From Pseudomonas parakoreensis (lineage in GTDB: Bacteria > Pseudomonadota > Gammaproteobacteria > Pseudomonadales > Pseudomonadaceae): a stretch of 64,000 nucleotides of DNA. This document shows, one piece after another, positions 28,595-38,865 of this stretch. The stretch covers positions 24,917 to 88,916 of the forward strand of contig NZ_BQHY01000018.1 of the NCBI RefSeq assembly GCF_021602155.1, in the 5' to 3' direction. The translations under genes and the position numbers were made by a program. Position 1 is the first letter of the stretch, and each line of letters opens with the position of its first letter. Under the pieces are notes generated by a model that did not search any database, had not been told where the DNA came from, and worked only from the letters and a program-made list of their open reading frames with translations.

Positions 28595-28939
28595 TCAGTG
28601 TTTTTGCTTGCCGGCAGCGGCGGACAAATCCTGCAAATGCCGGCGTGAAAGCGCCAGAAACCGTGGCGTCGGCCCGACGTCCTCATACAGCGGATCACCT
28701 TCTTCATCCGTCGCCACCACCGTCGAACCTTTCACATACGGCAGGCTCGCCTCGAACTCTTCGAGCGCGGCGCCGATCAGTTCGCCGAGCAGTTCTTCCG
28801 GATGACGTTTGGGGTACATCTCGGCAATCGCCGCCAGTCGCGCAGCGGCCTCGACGTCCAGATGAATCGTGTAGCCAGTGTCGGTCAGGCGACCCTTGGC
28901 GTTTTCTTCCCAATGCTGGGCGAGTTCACGGATTTTCAT
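28595..28939 (-). CDS. Conserved hypothetical protein, possible ribbon-helix-helix fold
   Basis: This 114-residue protein starts at ATG 28939 (MKIRELAQHW). A strand-helix-helix pattern (TGYTIHLDVEAAARLAAIAE, then PEELLGELIGAALEEFE) resembles ribbon-helix-helix proteins, but no DNA-binding role is shown. The acidic C-terminal half (ATDEEGDPLYEDVG) is less structured. The frame continues far upstream on the minus strand through ppc; that extension is an antisense shadow. Homologs sit next to ppc in other pseudomonads (from memory) and are sometimes labelled pilin assembly protein without clear evidence. Confidence 0.7.
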   Translation of the reverse strand: MKIRELAQHWEENAKGRLTDTGYTIHLDVEAAARLAAIAEMYPKRHPEELLGELIGAALEEFEASLPYVKGSTVVATDEEGDPLYEDVGPTPRFLALSRRHLQDLSAAAGKQKH

Positions 28940-29149
28940 GATGACCTCATGTCGTACCTGCTCATGGCAGGATCGGGTGACTGTCCGGCGCGGCCGGCAA
29001 GCCGTTGTGCGGCTTACTGTTGAGACTAGCTTCAAGCCGCAAGGTTTAAAGTCCCTTCGTCGTCTGCTTGTAAGAAGCGCCGTAGAGCGGCACTCTCTGG
29101 GCAAAGCATTCGTTTCTGCGCCGTCCCGATTACCGCTGGAGAACTGCTG

Positions 29150-31780
29150 ATGACCGATATTGATGCACGCTTGCGCGAGGACGTTCACCTGTTGGGTGAA
29201 CTGTTGGGCAATACCATCCGCGACCAGTACGGCGAGGAATTTCTCGACAAGATCGAGCAGATCCGCAAGGGCGCCAAGGCCGACCGCCGTGGCTCGATGG
29301 ACGCCGAACTCAGCGCCAGCCTCAATCAGTTGAGCGAAGACGAACTGCTGCCGGTGGCGCGGGCGTTCAACCAGTTTCTCAACCTGGCGAACATCGCCGA
29401 GCAGTATCAATTGATTCATCGCCGCGAAGAGTCGCAGCCCGCGCCGTTCGAATCCCGCGTACTGCCGGAACTGCTCGCCCGCCTGCGCAACGAAGGCCAC
29501 AGCGCCGAATCCCTGGCCCGGCAACTGGCGCGCCTGGAAATCGAACTGGTGCTGACTGCGCACCCGACCGAAGTGGCGCGGCGCACGCTGATCCAGAAGT
29601 ACGACGCGATCGCCGCGCAATTGGCGGCACAGGATCATCGCGACCTGACCAGCGCTGAACGCGAACAGATTCACAACACCCTCCAACGGCTGATTGCCGA
29701 AGCCTGGCACACCGAGGAAATCCGCCGTACCCGGCCGACCCCGGTCGATGAAGCCAAGTGGGGTTTTGCGGTCATCGAACACTCGCTGTGGCAGGCGATC
29801 CCCAACCACATGCGCAAGGCCGACAAGGCGCTCTATGAAGCGACGGGCCTGCACTTGCCATTGGAAGCGGCGCCGATCCGCTTTGCCTCGTGGATGGGCG
29901 GCGACCGTGACGGCAACCCGAATGTCACGGCAGCGGTGACCCGCGAAGTGCTGTTGCTGGCGCGCTGGATGGCGGCCGACCTGTACCTGCGTGACGTCGA
30001 TCACCTCGCCGCCGAGCTGTCGATGCAGCAGGCCAGTGATGCGCTCAAGGCCAAGGCCGGTGACAGTGCCGAACCTTACCGGGCGGTGCTCAAGCAATTG
30101 CGCGAACGCCTGCGTGCCACGCGCAATTGGGCGCATGCCTCGCTCAGCGCCAGTACACCGGCGCCGGCCGACGTGTTGCACAACAACCGCGATCTGCTCG
30201 ATCCGCTGGAACTGTGTTTCAACTCCCTGCACGAATGCGGCATGGGCGTGATTGCCGACGGGCCGTTGCTCGATTGCCTGCGCCGGGCGGTGACCTTCGG
30301 CCTGTTTCTGGTGCGCCTCGATGTACGTCAGGATTCGACGCGGCACAGTTCGGCAATGACCGAAATCACCGATTACCTGGGCCTCGGTCGCTACGAAGAC
30401 TGGGACGAAGAACAGCGCATCAGCTTCCTTACCCGCGAATTGAGCAATCGCCGGCCACTGCTGCCGGCGCATTTCAAACCGTCCGCCGACACGGCGGAAG
30501 TGCTCGCCACTTGCAAGGAAATCGCCGCCGCACCGGCCGCGTCCTTGGGTTCCTACGTGATCTCGATGGCGGGCGCCGCCTCCGACGTGCTGGCGGTGCA
30601 ACTGCTGCTCAAAGAGTCCGGCGTGTTGCGGCCGATGCGCGTGGTGCCGCTGTTCGAAACCCTCGCCGACCTCGACAACGCCGGGCCGGTGATGGAGCGT
30701 CTGTTGCTGCTGCCGGGCTACCGCGCAAGGCTGCAAGGCCCGCAGGAAGTGATGATCGGCTACTCCGACTCAGCCAAGGACGCCGGCACCACCGCTGCGG
30801 CCTGGGCGCAATACCGCGCGCAGGAGCGGCTGGTGGAGATCTGCCGCGAGCAGCAAGTCGAACTGCTGTTGTTCCACGGTCGCGGTGGCACCGTGGGCCG
30901 CGGCGGCGGACCGGCGCACGCGGCGATTTTGTCGCAGCCGCCGGGGTCGGTGGCGGGGCGCTTCCGCACCACCGAGCAGGGCGAAATGATTCGATTCAAA
31001 TTCGGCCTGCCGGACATCGCCGAGCAGAACCTCAATCTGTATCTGGCCGCGGTGCTCGAAGCGACGCTGTTGCCACCACCGCCGCCGACGCCCGAATGGC
31101 GGCACCTGATGGATGAACTGGCCGCCGACGGCGTCGCCGCGTACCGCGCCGTGGTGCGGGAGAATCCGCAGTTCGTCGAGTATTTCCGCCAGTCGACACC
31201 GGAGCAGGAGCTGGGACGCTTGCCCCTCGGCAGCCGTCCGGCCAAGCGCCGTGCGGGTGGGATCGAGAGCCTGCGGGCGATTCCGTGGATCTTCGGCTGG
31301 ACCCAGACTCGTCTGATGCTGCCGGCCTGGCTCGGCTGGGAAACTGCATTGAGCAAGGCGCTGGAGCGCGGCGAGGGCGAACTGCTCGGGCAGATGCGTG
31401 AACAGTGGCCGTTCTTCCGCACCCGTATCGACATGCTGGAAATGGTCCTGGCCAAGGCCGACGCCGACATCGCGCTGTCGTACGACCAGCGTCTGGTCGA
31501 GCCGGACTTGCTGCCGTTGGGCGCACAGTTACGCGACCTATTGTCGCAGGCGTGCACGGTGGTGCTCGGCCTGACCGGTCAGTCGCAACTGCTGGCACAT
31601 AGCCCAGACACCTTGGAATTCATCCGTTTGCGCAACACTTACCTCGACCCGCTTCATCTATTGCAGGCCGAGCTGCTGGCCCGTTCGCGGCAGCAAAATG
31701 TCGAGCAGGGCAGCCCGGTGGAGCAGGCGCTGCTGGTGTCTGTGGCGGGGATTGCCGCCGGATTGCGCAATACCGGCTAA
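29150..31780 (+). CDS. ppc: Phosphoenolpyruvate carboxylase
   Basis: This 876-residue enzyme adds bicarbonate to phosphoenolpyruvate to make oxaloacetate and refill the TCA cycle. Visible motifs are LTAHPTEV with the catalytic histidine (about residue 138), [23 protein letters not shown], the loop [14 protein letters not shown] and the C-terminal tail ending in NTG that helps bind allosteric aspartate. [13 protein letters not shown] is also conserved. GGAG lies 10 bases before the ATG. The length is normal. It stands alone, with a hairpin terminator at 31800. Confidence 0.95.
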   Translation: MTDIDARLREDVHLLGELLGNTIRDQYGEEFLDKIEQIRKGAKADRRGSMDAELSASLNQLSEDELLPVARAFNQFLNLANIAEQYQLIHRREESQPAPFESRVLPELLARLRNEGHSAESLARQLARLEIELVLTAHPTEVARRTLIQKYDAIAAQLAAQDHRDLTSAEREQIHNTLQRLIAEAWHTEEIRRTRPTPVDEAKWGFAVIEHSLWQAIPNHMRKADKALYEATGLHLPLEAAPIRFASWMGGDRDGNPNVTAAVTREVLLLARWMAADLYLRDVDHLAAELSMQQASDALKAKAGDSAEPYRAVLKQLRERLRATRNWAHASLSASTPAPADVLHNNRDLLDPLELCFNSLHECGMGVIADGPLLDCLRRAVTFGLFLVRLDVRQDSTRHSSAMTEITDYLGLGRYEDWDEEQRISFLTRELSNRRPLLPAHFKPSADTAEVLATCKEIAAAPAASLGSYVISMAGAASDVLAVQLLLKESGVLRPMRVVPLFETLADLDNAGPVMERLLLLPGYRARLQGPQEVMIGYSDSAKDAGTTAAAWAQYRAQERLVEICREQQVELLLFHGRGGTVGRGGGPAHAAILSQPPGSVAGRFRTTEQGEMIRFKFGLPDIAEQNLNLYLAAVLEATLLPPPPPTPEWRHLMDELAADGVAAYRAVVRENPQFVEYFRQSTPEQELGRLPLGSRPAKRRAGGIESLRAIPWIFGWTQTRLMLPAWLGWETALSKALERGEGELLGQMREQWPFFRTRIDMLEMVLAKADADIALSYDQRLVEPDLLPLGAQLRDLLSQACTVVLGLTGQSQLLAHSPDTLEFIRLRNTYLDPLHLLQAELLARSRQQNVEQGSPVEQALLVSVAGIAAGLRNTG

Positions 31781-31799
31781 GGTTTTTGCGGTGCTATCA

Positions 31800-31825
31800 G
31801 GCACCCGGTGCACAGGCCGGGTGCC
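31800..31825 (+). terminator. Probable terminator after ppc
   Basis: A 9-base stem (GGCACCCGG and CCGGGTGCC) with an 8-base loop lies 20 bases after the ppc stop codon and is followed by GCTTT, a weak T-run. Confidence 0.7.
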
Positions 31826-31869
31826 GCTTTGTACACAGGCAGAAAGTGCGGGCAGGCGACAGTTAATGA

Positions 31870-32718
<849 letters not shown>

Positions 32719-32742
32719 AAAAGCCGATCCGCTGCATCATCC

Positions 32743-32762
32743 ACGGCCCGCTTGCGGGCCGT
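32743..32762 (+). terminator. Hairpin after adk
   Basis: A perfect 9-base stem (ACGGCCCGC and GCGGGCCGT) with only a 2-base gap lies 24 bases after the adk stop. In practice a four-base loop would form. A weak T-rich stretch follows, so termination is likely but may be partial. Confidence 0.7.
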
Positions 32763-32811
32763 AGTTGTTTATACTGACGCCCTTTTTCTCCCACCTGTTT
32801 TGGAAACATCG

Positions 32812-33486
32812 ATGAGCACCTTGCTGGCCCTGGACACCGCGACCGAAGCTTGCTCCGTTGCCTTGCTGCATGACGGCAAGGTCACGAGCCATTACGAGGT
32901 GATCCCGCGTCTGCACGCGCAGAAGCTGCTGCCGATGATCCAGCAACTGCTGGCCGACGCCGGCACCACGTTGCAAGCGGTGGACGCCATTGCCTTCGGT
33001 CGTGGGCCGGGGGCGTTTACCGGTGTGCGGATCGCCATTGGTGTGGTGCAAGGTCTGGCCTTTGCACTGGATCGCCCGGTGCTGCCGGTGTCGAACCTGG
33101 CGGTGCTGGCACAGCGCGCGTATCGCGAACACGGTGTGAGCCAGGTCGCGGCGGCCATCGATGCGCGGATGGATGAAGTGTATTGGGGCTGCTACCGCGA
33201 GACCGCCGGTGAGATGCGTCTGGTGGGTGTCGAAGCGGTGCTGCCACCGGAAGCCGCGGCGCTGCCGGCCGATGCCAGCGGCGAGTGGTTTGGTGCGGGC
33301 ACCGGTTGGGGCTATGGCGAGCGGATCGCGGTCAGCCTGAGCGGCTCGAATGCCGGCATGCTGCCTCACGCCGAAGACCTGCTGACCCTGGCGCGGTTTG
33401 CCTGGGAACGCGGTGAGTCGATTCCTGCCGACGAGGCGCAACCGGTTTACCTGCGCGATAAAGTCGCTACTCCAAAGGCTCGCTGA
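32812..33486 (+). CDS. tsaB: tRNA threonylcarbamoyladenosine biosynthesis protein TsaB
   Basis: This 224-residue protein of the ASKHA fold works with TsaD and TsaE to place the t6A modification on tRNAs that read ANN codons. The start MSTLLALDTATEACSVAL at 32812 is the typical N-terminus, and GRGPGAFTGVRIAIG is the conserved nucleotide-fold loop. The frame is open from 32752 but the upstream part is not conserved. It stands 93 bases after adk; that gap holds a TATACT (about 32770) that could be a -10 box. tcdA later in the window modifies the same base further. Confidence 0.94.
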   Translation: MSTLLALDTATEACSVALLHDGKVTSHYEVIPRLHAQKLLPMIQQLLADAGTTLQAVDAIAFGRGPGAFTGVRIAIGVVQGLAFALDRPVLPVSNLAVLAQRAYREHGVSQVAAAIDARMDEVYWGCYRETAGEMRLVGVEAVLPPEAAALPADASGEWFGAGTGWGYGERIAVSLSGSNAGMLPHAEDLLTLARFAWERGESIPADEAQPVYLRDKVATPKAR

Positions 33487-33513
33487 GTCCTGACTTCTAG
33501 CGGGGTAGCTTCT

Positions 33514-33604
33514 GTGGTGAGGGGATTTATCCCCGATCGGCTGCGAAGCAGTCGCCGATTTTGGCGCCGCTTCGCGACCCATCGGGGATGAATCCCTCAC
33601 CACA
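33514..33604. repeat. REP-like inverted pair, class C
   Basis: A long imperfect palindrome: TGTGGTGAGGGGATTTATCC on the left, GGATGAATCCCTCACCACA on the right, with a central CTGCGAAGCAG. It differs in sequence from classes A and B. A related copy, with GGCGAGGGAGCTTGCTCCCG arms, lies at 53822-53913. Confidence 0.83.
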
Positions 33605-33770
33605 TAAGGCTCTCCACAATCCCACTGCTTATTCCAAATTCTGCCAATCGTCAGTTTCCAACCCCGCGCTTTAAACCTTTTACGCTTTATGTGTTCTAGT
33701 TATCACTCGGCGGTTTGCTAAGTCGGTCAAGTGCCGCTAAATTGCCATCATCGATACCGAGCATGAAATT

Positions 33771-34079
33771 ATGCGTATAGACGGCCTTTCCTCTCAGTCC
33801 TACCCCATCAAGCGCAAGCCTCGCAAAGGCAATGTGGCGCTGGATGAGTCCGTCGACGATATCGATGGCGAGCTGGAATTCCCGACTGAAGAGCAACTGG
33901 CCGCCCGCGCTGCCAAAGCCTCCGCACAACGTCTGGCCAATCTGCCTGCCCGTCAGCAAGACATGATTTATCACCGCGCCATGAGCAAAAGCGTAGCGAT
34001 GGCCCTGGCCAGCTACCTGAGCACCGCCGGTTTTGTCGATTGGGATGCGGATGTGCTGGGCCTCGACCTGTACATCTGA
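33771..34079 (+). CDS. Conserved hypothetical protein (102 aa)
   Basis: This small soluble protein is highly charged at its start (IKRKPRKGNVALDES) and mainly helical after residue 40 (TEEQLAARAAKASAQRLANL). It has no signal, membrane segment or motif I know. Its stop overlaps the start of the DUF72 gene by one base (TGATG), so the two are translationally coupled and may share a role. Homologs are common in Pseudomonas at this spot (from memory). Confidence 0.7.
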   Translation: MRIDGLSSQSYPIKRKPRKGNVALDESVDDIDGELEFPTEEQLAARAAKASAQRLANLPARQQDMIYHRAMSKSVAMALASYLSTAGFVDWDADVLGLDLYI

Positions 34080-34939
34080 TGGATCTGCCTTACTACCTCG
34101 GTTGTCCGTCCTGGAGCGAAAACGCCTGGCGCGAGTATCTGTACCCCGAAGACGCCAAGACTTCCGACTTCCTCAGTCTCTATGCTCAAGTGTTCAATGC
34201 CGTCGAAGGCAACACGACCTTCTACGCCAGCCCGTCGCCGGCCACCGTGCAGCGTTGGGCCGAGACCATGCCCGAACACTTTCGCTTCACCGCCAAGTTT
34301 CCCGGCGACATCAGCCACAGCGGTGACCTGCGTGATCAGCTGACCGCCGCCGAAACCTTCGTGAATCTTCTCAGCCCGCTCGGCGAACGGGTTTCGCCGC
34401 TGTGGCTGCAACTGTCGAAAAGCTTCACCCCGCATCGATTGCCCGAGCTGACGGCGTTCATCGACGCGCTGGACCGGCCACTGGCAGTGGAAGTCCGTCA
34501 CGAACAGTTTTTCGCCAAGGGCGAGAGCGAGCGCCTGCTCAATCGTCTGCTGCTTGAGCGTGGCGTGGAGCGGATCTGCCTCGATCCGCGGGCGCTGTTC
34601 AGTTGCCTGTCGACCGAGTCTTCGGTGATCCACGCGCAATCGAAAAAGCCTCGGGTGCCGACCCGTCCGGCGGCGTTTACCCAATCTCCGCAGGTACGTT
34701 TCATTGGCCATCCGGAGCTGGAAGCCAACGATCCGTTTCTCGTGCCGTGGGTGGCGAAAATCGCCGAGTGGATTGAAGAGGGCCGCACGCCGTACATCTT
34801 CCTGCACACTGCCGACAACGTGATGGCGGCGAAGCTGGCGCAACGTTTTCACGCACAATTGATGCAACGTTTGCCTGGCCTGCCGTCCCTGCCTGAGCTA
34901 TACAGAGAACCCGCCGCCGAGCAACTCGGCTTGCTCTGA
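34079..34939 (+). CDS. DUF72 family protein
   Basis: This 286-residue TIM-barrel-like protein belongs to DUF72 (YecE-like), whose biochemical role is not settled. Typical features are the N-terminal YYLGCPSWSENAWR, the VEGNTTFYASPS segment and LAVEVRHEQFF. The start at 34079 is chosen because it overlaps the previous stop and matches the family N-terminus; an upstream ATG at 34040 lies inside the preceding gene. It follows the 102-residue protein and precedes a PEP mutase-family gene by 33 bases. Confidence 0.85.
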   Translation: MDLPYYLGCPSWSENAWREYLYPEDAKTSDFLSLYAQVFNAVEGNTTFYASPSPATVQRWAETMPEHFRFTAKFPGDISHSGDLRDQLTAAETFVNLLSPLGERVSPLWLQLSKSFTPHRLPELTAFIDALDRPLAVEVRHEQFFAKGESERLLNRLLLERGVERICLDPRALFSCLSTESSVIHAQSKKPRVPTRPAAFTQSPQVRFIGHPELEANDPFLVPWVAKIAEWIEEGRTPYIFLHTADNVMAAKLAQRFHAQLMQRLPGLPSLPELYREPAAEQLGLL

Positions 34940-34972
34940 AGGCGGATTTTCCCCCTGCCCAGGAGCCTGCCG

Positions 34973-35809
34973 ATGAACGCCCACGCCCTTCAAGAACAAG
35001 CCCGCAAAGCCCAGGCCTTCAAGGCCCTGCATGAAGGTGCGGGGATTTTCGTCATCCCCAACCCGTGGGATGCCGGCTCGGCGAAAATGCTCGCCAGTCT
35101 GGGCTATAAGGCGTTGGCGACCACCAGTGCCGGTTATGCGTTTTCCCAAGGCAAGGCCGATGGCGCCCTGAGTCTCGATGAGACCTTGGCCAATGTCCGG
35201 GCCATTGTCGCGGCCACCGATCTGCCGGTGGCGGTGGACCTGGAAAACGGTTTCGCCGATGACCCGGCCGAGTGTGCGAAAAGCTTGCTGCGTGCCGCCG
35301 AGGCGGGCGCGGTGGGCGGTTCGATCGAGGACGCCACGGGCCGTGCCGACGCGCCGATCTACTGCTTCGAACACGCTGTGGCGCGCATCGAAGCCGCCGT
35401 CGCCGCAGTGCGCACGCTGCCATTTCCCTTCACCCTGACCGCCCGTGCGGAAAACTACTTGCACGGCAATCCCGATCTCGACGATACCATCCGCCGCCTG
35501 CAGGCCTTTGCCGCAGCGGGCGCCGACGTGCTGTACGCGCCGGGTTTGCGCAGCGCCGAAGAAGTGCTGGCGGTGGTGCGCGCGGTGGCACCAAAACCGG
35601 TCAACGTGCTGATGTCCGGCGGTTTGAAACTGACCGTGCAGGCGCTGGAAGAAATGGGTGTGCGCAGGATCAGCACCGGTTCGGCGCTGGCTTTGGCAGC
35701 GTTCGGCGAGTTTTACCGCGCGGCTGAAGAGATCCAGCAGCACGGCACCTTCGGCTTCACTGCGCAATCGATGCCGTACGCTCAGGCCAATCAGTTCTTC
35801 AAAGGCTGA
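34973..35809 (+). CDS. Isocitrate lyase/PEP mutase family enzyme
   Basis: This 278-residue protein has the fold of the isocitrate lyase/phosphoenolpyruvate mutase superfamily. It shows the N-terminal NPWDAGSAKMLASLG, the ATTSAGYAFSQGKADG loop and the metal-site region VDLENGFADDP. Members of this short subgroup can cleave oxaloacetate or 2-methylisocitrate-like acids; the substrate cannot be told from sequence. A clear AGGAG precedes the ATG. The next gene starts two bases after its stop codon, so the pair is probably an operon. Confidence 0.83.
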   Translation: MNAHALQEQARKAQAFKALHEGAGIFVIPNPWDAGSAKMLASLGYKALATTSAGYAFSQGKADGALSLDETLANVRAIVAATDLPVAVDLENGFADDPAECAKSLLRAAEAGAVGGSIEDATGRADAPIYCFEHAVARIEAAVAAVRTLPFPFTLTARAENYLHGNPDLDDTIRRLQAFAAAGADVLYAPGLRSAEEVLAVVRAVAPKPVNVLMSGGLKLTVQALEEMGVRRISTGSALALAAFGEFYRAAEEIQQHGTFGFTAQSMPYAQANQFFKG

Positions 35810-35811
35810 GC

Positions 35812-36504
35812 ATGGGCCGCTGGATCGCGCTGTCGGTACTGTTGATGATTGCTGGCGCCGTGGTCAGCGTCTGGCGCGGCTGGGTCGACGTGCCGGCCGA
35901 GTGGAACCCGTGGGCGCCGCTGGACGTGAAGGCCGCGCCGAACTGGCTGACCGGTTTCAAGCTGATGCGCCTGCGTGGCAATCCCGAGTTATGCGCACAA
36001 GTGCTCAGCAACTCGGGTCTGCGCATCACAGCGCAAGCCGACAGCCCCGACGCCAAGTGCCCGCTGATCGGCGCCGTGCGCGTGCAGAGCGGCGAGGTGG
36101 CGCTGAGCAGCAGCTTCCTCGCCAGTTGTCCATTGGCGGTGGCTTACGCGATGTTTGAACGACATACCCTGCAACCTGCCGCGCAAGCGCTTTACGGCCA
36201 GTCTGTGGCGCGTATCGATCACCTCGGCAGCTTTGCCTGCCGCAATGTCTACAACCGCGAGAGCGGGGCGCTCAGTCGCCACGCCAGTGCCGATGCGCTG
36301 GACATCAGCGGTTTTCGGCTGGCGGATGGGCGCAGCGTCAGTGTGCTCAAAGACTGGCCGAAGCAAAATCAGGACGCGCAATTTCTGCGCCAGGTGCGCG
36401 ATGGTGCCTGCGAGGCGTTCAGTGTGGTGTTGAGTCCGGATTACAACGCCGCCCATCGCAATCACTTTCATGTCGATGTCGGGCGCTGGAGCGTTTGTCG
36501 CTGA
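35812..36504 (+). CDS. Extensin-like (D,D-peptidase-like) family protein
   Basis: This 230-residue protein has an N-terminal membrane anchor or signal (about 1-21) and an extensin-like C-terminal domain. The domain shares an M15-peptidase-like metal pattern: SRHASADALDISGF and HRNHFHVDVG supply histidines and aspartates that could bind zinc. Four cysteines are present in the mature part (ELCAQV, AKCPL, ASCPLA, SFACRN), typical of a periplasmic fold. It may act on peptidoglycan, but that is inference. It begins two bases after the preceding gene. Confidence 0.78.
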   Translation: MGRWIALSVLLMIAGAVVSVWRGWVDVPAEWNPWAPLDVKAAPNWLTGFKLMRLRGNPELCAQVLSNSGLRITAQADSPDAKCPLIGAVRVQSGEVALSSSFLASCPLAVAYAMFERHTLQPAAQALYGQSVARIDHLGSFACRNVYNRESGALSRHASADALDISGFRLADGRSVSVLKDWPKQNQDAQFLRQVRDGACEAFSVVLSPDYNAAHRNHFHVDVGRWSVCR

Positions 36505-36508
36505 GGGA

Positions 36509-37129
36509 TCAGGCGGCGAGGCGCAGGTTCTGCAGGACAATCGGGCGCGCCCAGCCGTTATCGAAGTCGAGCGCTTTCTGCTGCTCGACGATTTCTTCCG
36601 GCGGGAACGGCGGATAAGGTTTTTGCAGCAGGTCGAGATCGAACTCGGCAATCGGCAGGTACAGTGGCTTCTTCTGCGGCGCCGGACCCGGCTCTGGCAC
36701 CGGCTGACCGTTGTTGATCACGATCGGGCGAACCCAGCTGCTGTCGAAGTCTTGCTGCTCCTGCTGAGCCTTGAGTTCTTCTGGCGGGAACGGTGGGAAC
36801 GGCTTGTCCAGCAGATCGGTTTCGAACTCGGCGATCGGCAGGAACAGCGGCTCCGGCGGACGCACTTCGGTCTCGACCACATCGCACTGACGCTGCTCGA
36901 CGATGTGCGCGTGCAGCTCGCTGCCCAGGGTCGGTTCTTCCGGGCTGTTCAGGTCAACCGGCGGGAATGTGCCGCAGGCTGGCACCACATCACTCGTCTG
37001 TTCGGCCAGGGCCTGGGCAAAGAAATCCTGCCACAGGTGACTGACGCCGCCCAATGCTTGAGTGTTATGACGGCTGAAGTCGCCCTTGGGCGAAATGTAG
37101 CCAATCGATGTGGGAAGAATGCCTGACAT
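36509..37129 (-). CDS. Hypothetical protein with internal 47-residue duplication
   Basis: This 206-residue protein starts at ATG 37129 ([11 protein letters not shown]); no strong ribosome site is visible. Two consecutive copies of a proline-rich motif lie at residues 94-140 and 155-201, with 31 of 47 residues identical by hand alignment: each starts PL-LPIAEF, has a KP-PPFPPEE core and ends DF---W-RPIV. A short linker with [12 protein letters not shown] separates them. There is no signal peptide or membrane segment. It converges with the extensin-like gene, leaving only four bases between stop codons, and diverges from rsmJ. The function is unknown; the repeats look like a small binding module. 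Confidence 0.75.
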   Translation of the reverse strand: MSGILPTSIGYISPKGDFSRHNTQALGGVSHLWQDFFAQALAEQTSDVVPACGTFPPVDLNSPEEPTLGSELHAHIVEQRQCDVVETEVRPPEPLFLPIAEFETDLLDKPFPPFPPEELKAQQEQQDFDSSWVRPIVINNGQPVPEPGPAPQKKPLYLPIAEFDLDLLQKPYPPFPPEEIVEQQKALDFDNGWARPIVLQNLRLAA

Positions 37130-37222
37130 TTTTTTCGGTTGACGCTCAGCTCTGGCAAAATGCGCGTTGATTGGTTTATCGGCCACTTTTGGCCGATCCT
37201 TAACTTTTTTGAGCGTGTTTTC

Positions 37223-38005
37223 ATGATTGAGCAACCCGCGGCCTGCCGCATCCATGTCCAGGCCCTCGGCCCGACGTTTGAAGCGCAAGCCGAGCAATGG
37301 GCGGAGCGCCTGGGCCTGCCGCTGCAGGTGGACGACGGCGAGTTCGCCTTGCAGGTCGGCGAGCAGGGTTTGCAGCTGCAGCAGCTCGGCCCGGATGCGC
37401 CGGGACCGGTGCGGGTGGACTTTGTCGAGGGGGGCGCGGCGCACCGGCGTCTGTACGGCGGCGGCAGCGGACAGATGATCGCCAAGGCGGTTGGCATTGC
37501 CCAAGGCGTGCGCCCTCGGGTGCTGGACGCCACGGCGGGGCTGGGCAAGGACGCGTTCGTGCTGGCCAGTCTGGGCTGCGAGATGAGCCTGATCGAGCGC
37601 CAGCCGCTGATCGCGGCGTTGCTGGAGGATGGTCTGGCGCGGGCGGCGGAAGATTTCGACGTGGCGCCGATTGTCGCGCGGATGAAGCTGCTCAAGGGCA
37701 ACTCCATCGAGGTGATGCGCAATTGGCAAGGCGAGCCACCGCAGGTGATCTACCTCGACCCGATGTTCCCGCACCGCGAGAAGACGGCGCTGGTGAAGAA
37801 AGAGATGCGCCTGTTCCGGCCGCTGGTCGGGGATGATCCGGATGCGCCGGCGTTGCTCGAAGCGGCGCTGGCCCTGGCGACACACCGGGTGGTGGTCAAG
37901 CGCCCGCGCAAGGCGCCGTGCATCGAGGGGCCGAAGCCGAGCCATGCGCTGGATGGCAAATCCAGTCGGTATGACATCTACCCGAAGAAAGCACTCAAGG
38001 CCTGA
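37223..38005 (+). CDS. rsmJ: 16S rRNA (guanine(1516)-N(2))-methyltransferase
   Basis: This 260-residue AdoMet methyltransferase modifies G1516 of 16S rRNA. The start [12 protein letters not shown] at 37223 is chosen from family length; the frame is open from 37139. Motif I reads [17 protein letters not shown], motif II area EMSLIERQP, and the catalytic-site motif [10 protein letters not shown] near residue 175. The C-terminus ([11 protein letters not shown]) is typical. In P. aeruginosa rsmJ also lies next to the mexL/TetR region, so gene order is conserved (from memory). Confidence 0.93.
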   Translation: MIEQPAACRIHVQALGPTFEAQAEQWAERLGLPLQVDDGEFALQVGEQGLQLQQLGPDAPGPVRVDFVEGGAAHRRLYGGGSGQMIAKAVGIAQGVRPRVLDATAGLGKDAFVLASLGCEMSLIERQPLIAALLEDGLARAAEDFDVAPIVARMKLLKGNSIEVMRNWQGEPPQVIYLDPMFPHREKTALVKKEMRLFRPLVGDDPDAPALLEAALALATHRVVVKRPRKAPCIEGPKPSHALDGKSSRYDIYPKKALKA

Positions 38006-38020
38006 GACCTATTCGCCCCA

Positions 38021-38110
38021 ATCGCTGGCAAGCCAGCTCCCACAAGTTTTTGTGTCGTTCGCACAATTTGTGTTCAGCACGATCAATGTGGGAGCTGGCT
38101 TGCCAGCGAT
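38021..38110. repeat. REP-like inverted pair, class A
   Basis: Facing copies of ATCGCTGGCAAGCCAGCTCC and its complement lie between the convergent rsmJ and mexL genes, with a loop of about 40 bases. Confidence 0.88.
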
Positions 38111-38135
38111 GACGTCAGATCAGGCGCTAAAAAAA

Positions 38136-38771
38136 TCAGGGCCGATACGCCCGCATGAACAACCCCACCACTTCCTGCACATGACTCTCTGCCGCTTCTT
38201 CGCTCAGCGGCTCACCGCAGCAATACAGCAAACGAAAATTCCCCGCACCCTTGAGCAGGCAGAAGAAATGCTCGGCGGCATTGCGCGGCAGGTCGATGCT
38301 CAGCACGCCGGTCTCGTCGATGCGTTTGAGCAGCCGCTCCATGCCTTGCACCATGCGTTCGGGGCCAGCGTCGAAGAAGATCTGCGACAGCTTCGGATCC
38401 TGGGTGCCCAGCGCCATAATCAAGCGATGCAAATTCACCGACTCGTCGCTGTTGATCAGCTGATGAAAGCCCCGGGCAATGTTCAGCAACACATTTTCCA
38501 CGGGGATGCCGGCGGGCAATTCGAAGAACAGCGGCGGTAACTGCTCCTCGCATTTGGCCATTACCGCGGAGGAGAACAGCGTCTCCTTGTCGTTGAAGTG
38601 GCTGTAAACCGTCAGTTTCGACACGCCCGCCTCGGCGGCGACCGCGTCCATGCTGGTGTTGGCGTAGCCGTGACTCAGAAACAGGGTTTTCGCCGCATCG
38701 AGGATTGCCCGGCGCTTGGCCGGATCCTTCGGACGGCCCGGGCCGTTTGGAGCTGAAAGATTGTTCGACAT
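38136..38771 (-). CDS. mexL: TetR-family repressor, MexL-like
   Basis: This 211-residue TetR regulator has its helix-turn-helix at about residues 18-62 (RRAILDAAKTLFLSHGYANT, AAEAGVSKLTVYSHF) and a helical ligand domain. It is transcribed divergently from the MFP and RND pump genes, 94 bases apart, like mexL from mexJK in P. aeruginosa. It most likely represses the pump and itself from the palindrome at 38815. The mexL name rests on position, length and partner genes, not on a direct comparison. Confidence 0.8.
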   Translation of the reverse strand: MSNNLSAPNGPGRPKDPAKRRAILDAAKTLFLSHGYANTSMDAVAAEAGVSKLTVYSHFNDKETLFSSAVMAKCEEQLPPLFFELPAGIPVENVLLNIARGFHQLINSDESVNLHRLIMALGTQDPKLSQIFFDAGPERMVQGMERLLKRIDETGVLSIDLPRNAAEHFFCLLKGAGNFRLLYCCGEPLSEEAAESHVQEVVGLFMRAYRP

Positions 38772-38814
38772 TCTTCGCTTTTAATACTGGACTGGTGAGT
38801 TTGCTATTAATACC

Positions 38815-38828
38815 ATACCGGCCAGTAT
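38815..38828. promoter_or_regulatory. Candidate MexL operator between mexL and mexJ
   Basis: A 14-base near-perfect palindrome, ATACCGGCCAGTAT, has half-sites that differ at one base (ATACCGG and, from the other strand, ATACTGG). Another copy of the half-site ATACTGG lies at 38784-38790, so two repressor dimers may bind. A TATAAA at 38826-38831 overlaps the palindrome and could be a -10 box of mexJ, which would fit simple repression. Confidence 0.6.
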
Positions 38829-38865
38829 AAATATTCCAAGCACCATAAGCGAAAGGTCCGTCACC

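Noticed and set aside
28595-30736. A 713-codon minus-strand frame covering much of ppc
   Set aside because: It is the antisense shadow of ppc; only the last 114 codons (28595-28939) have a ribosome-site-compatible start and protein-like composition.
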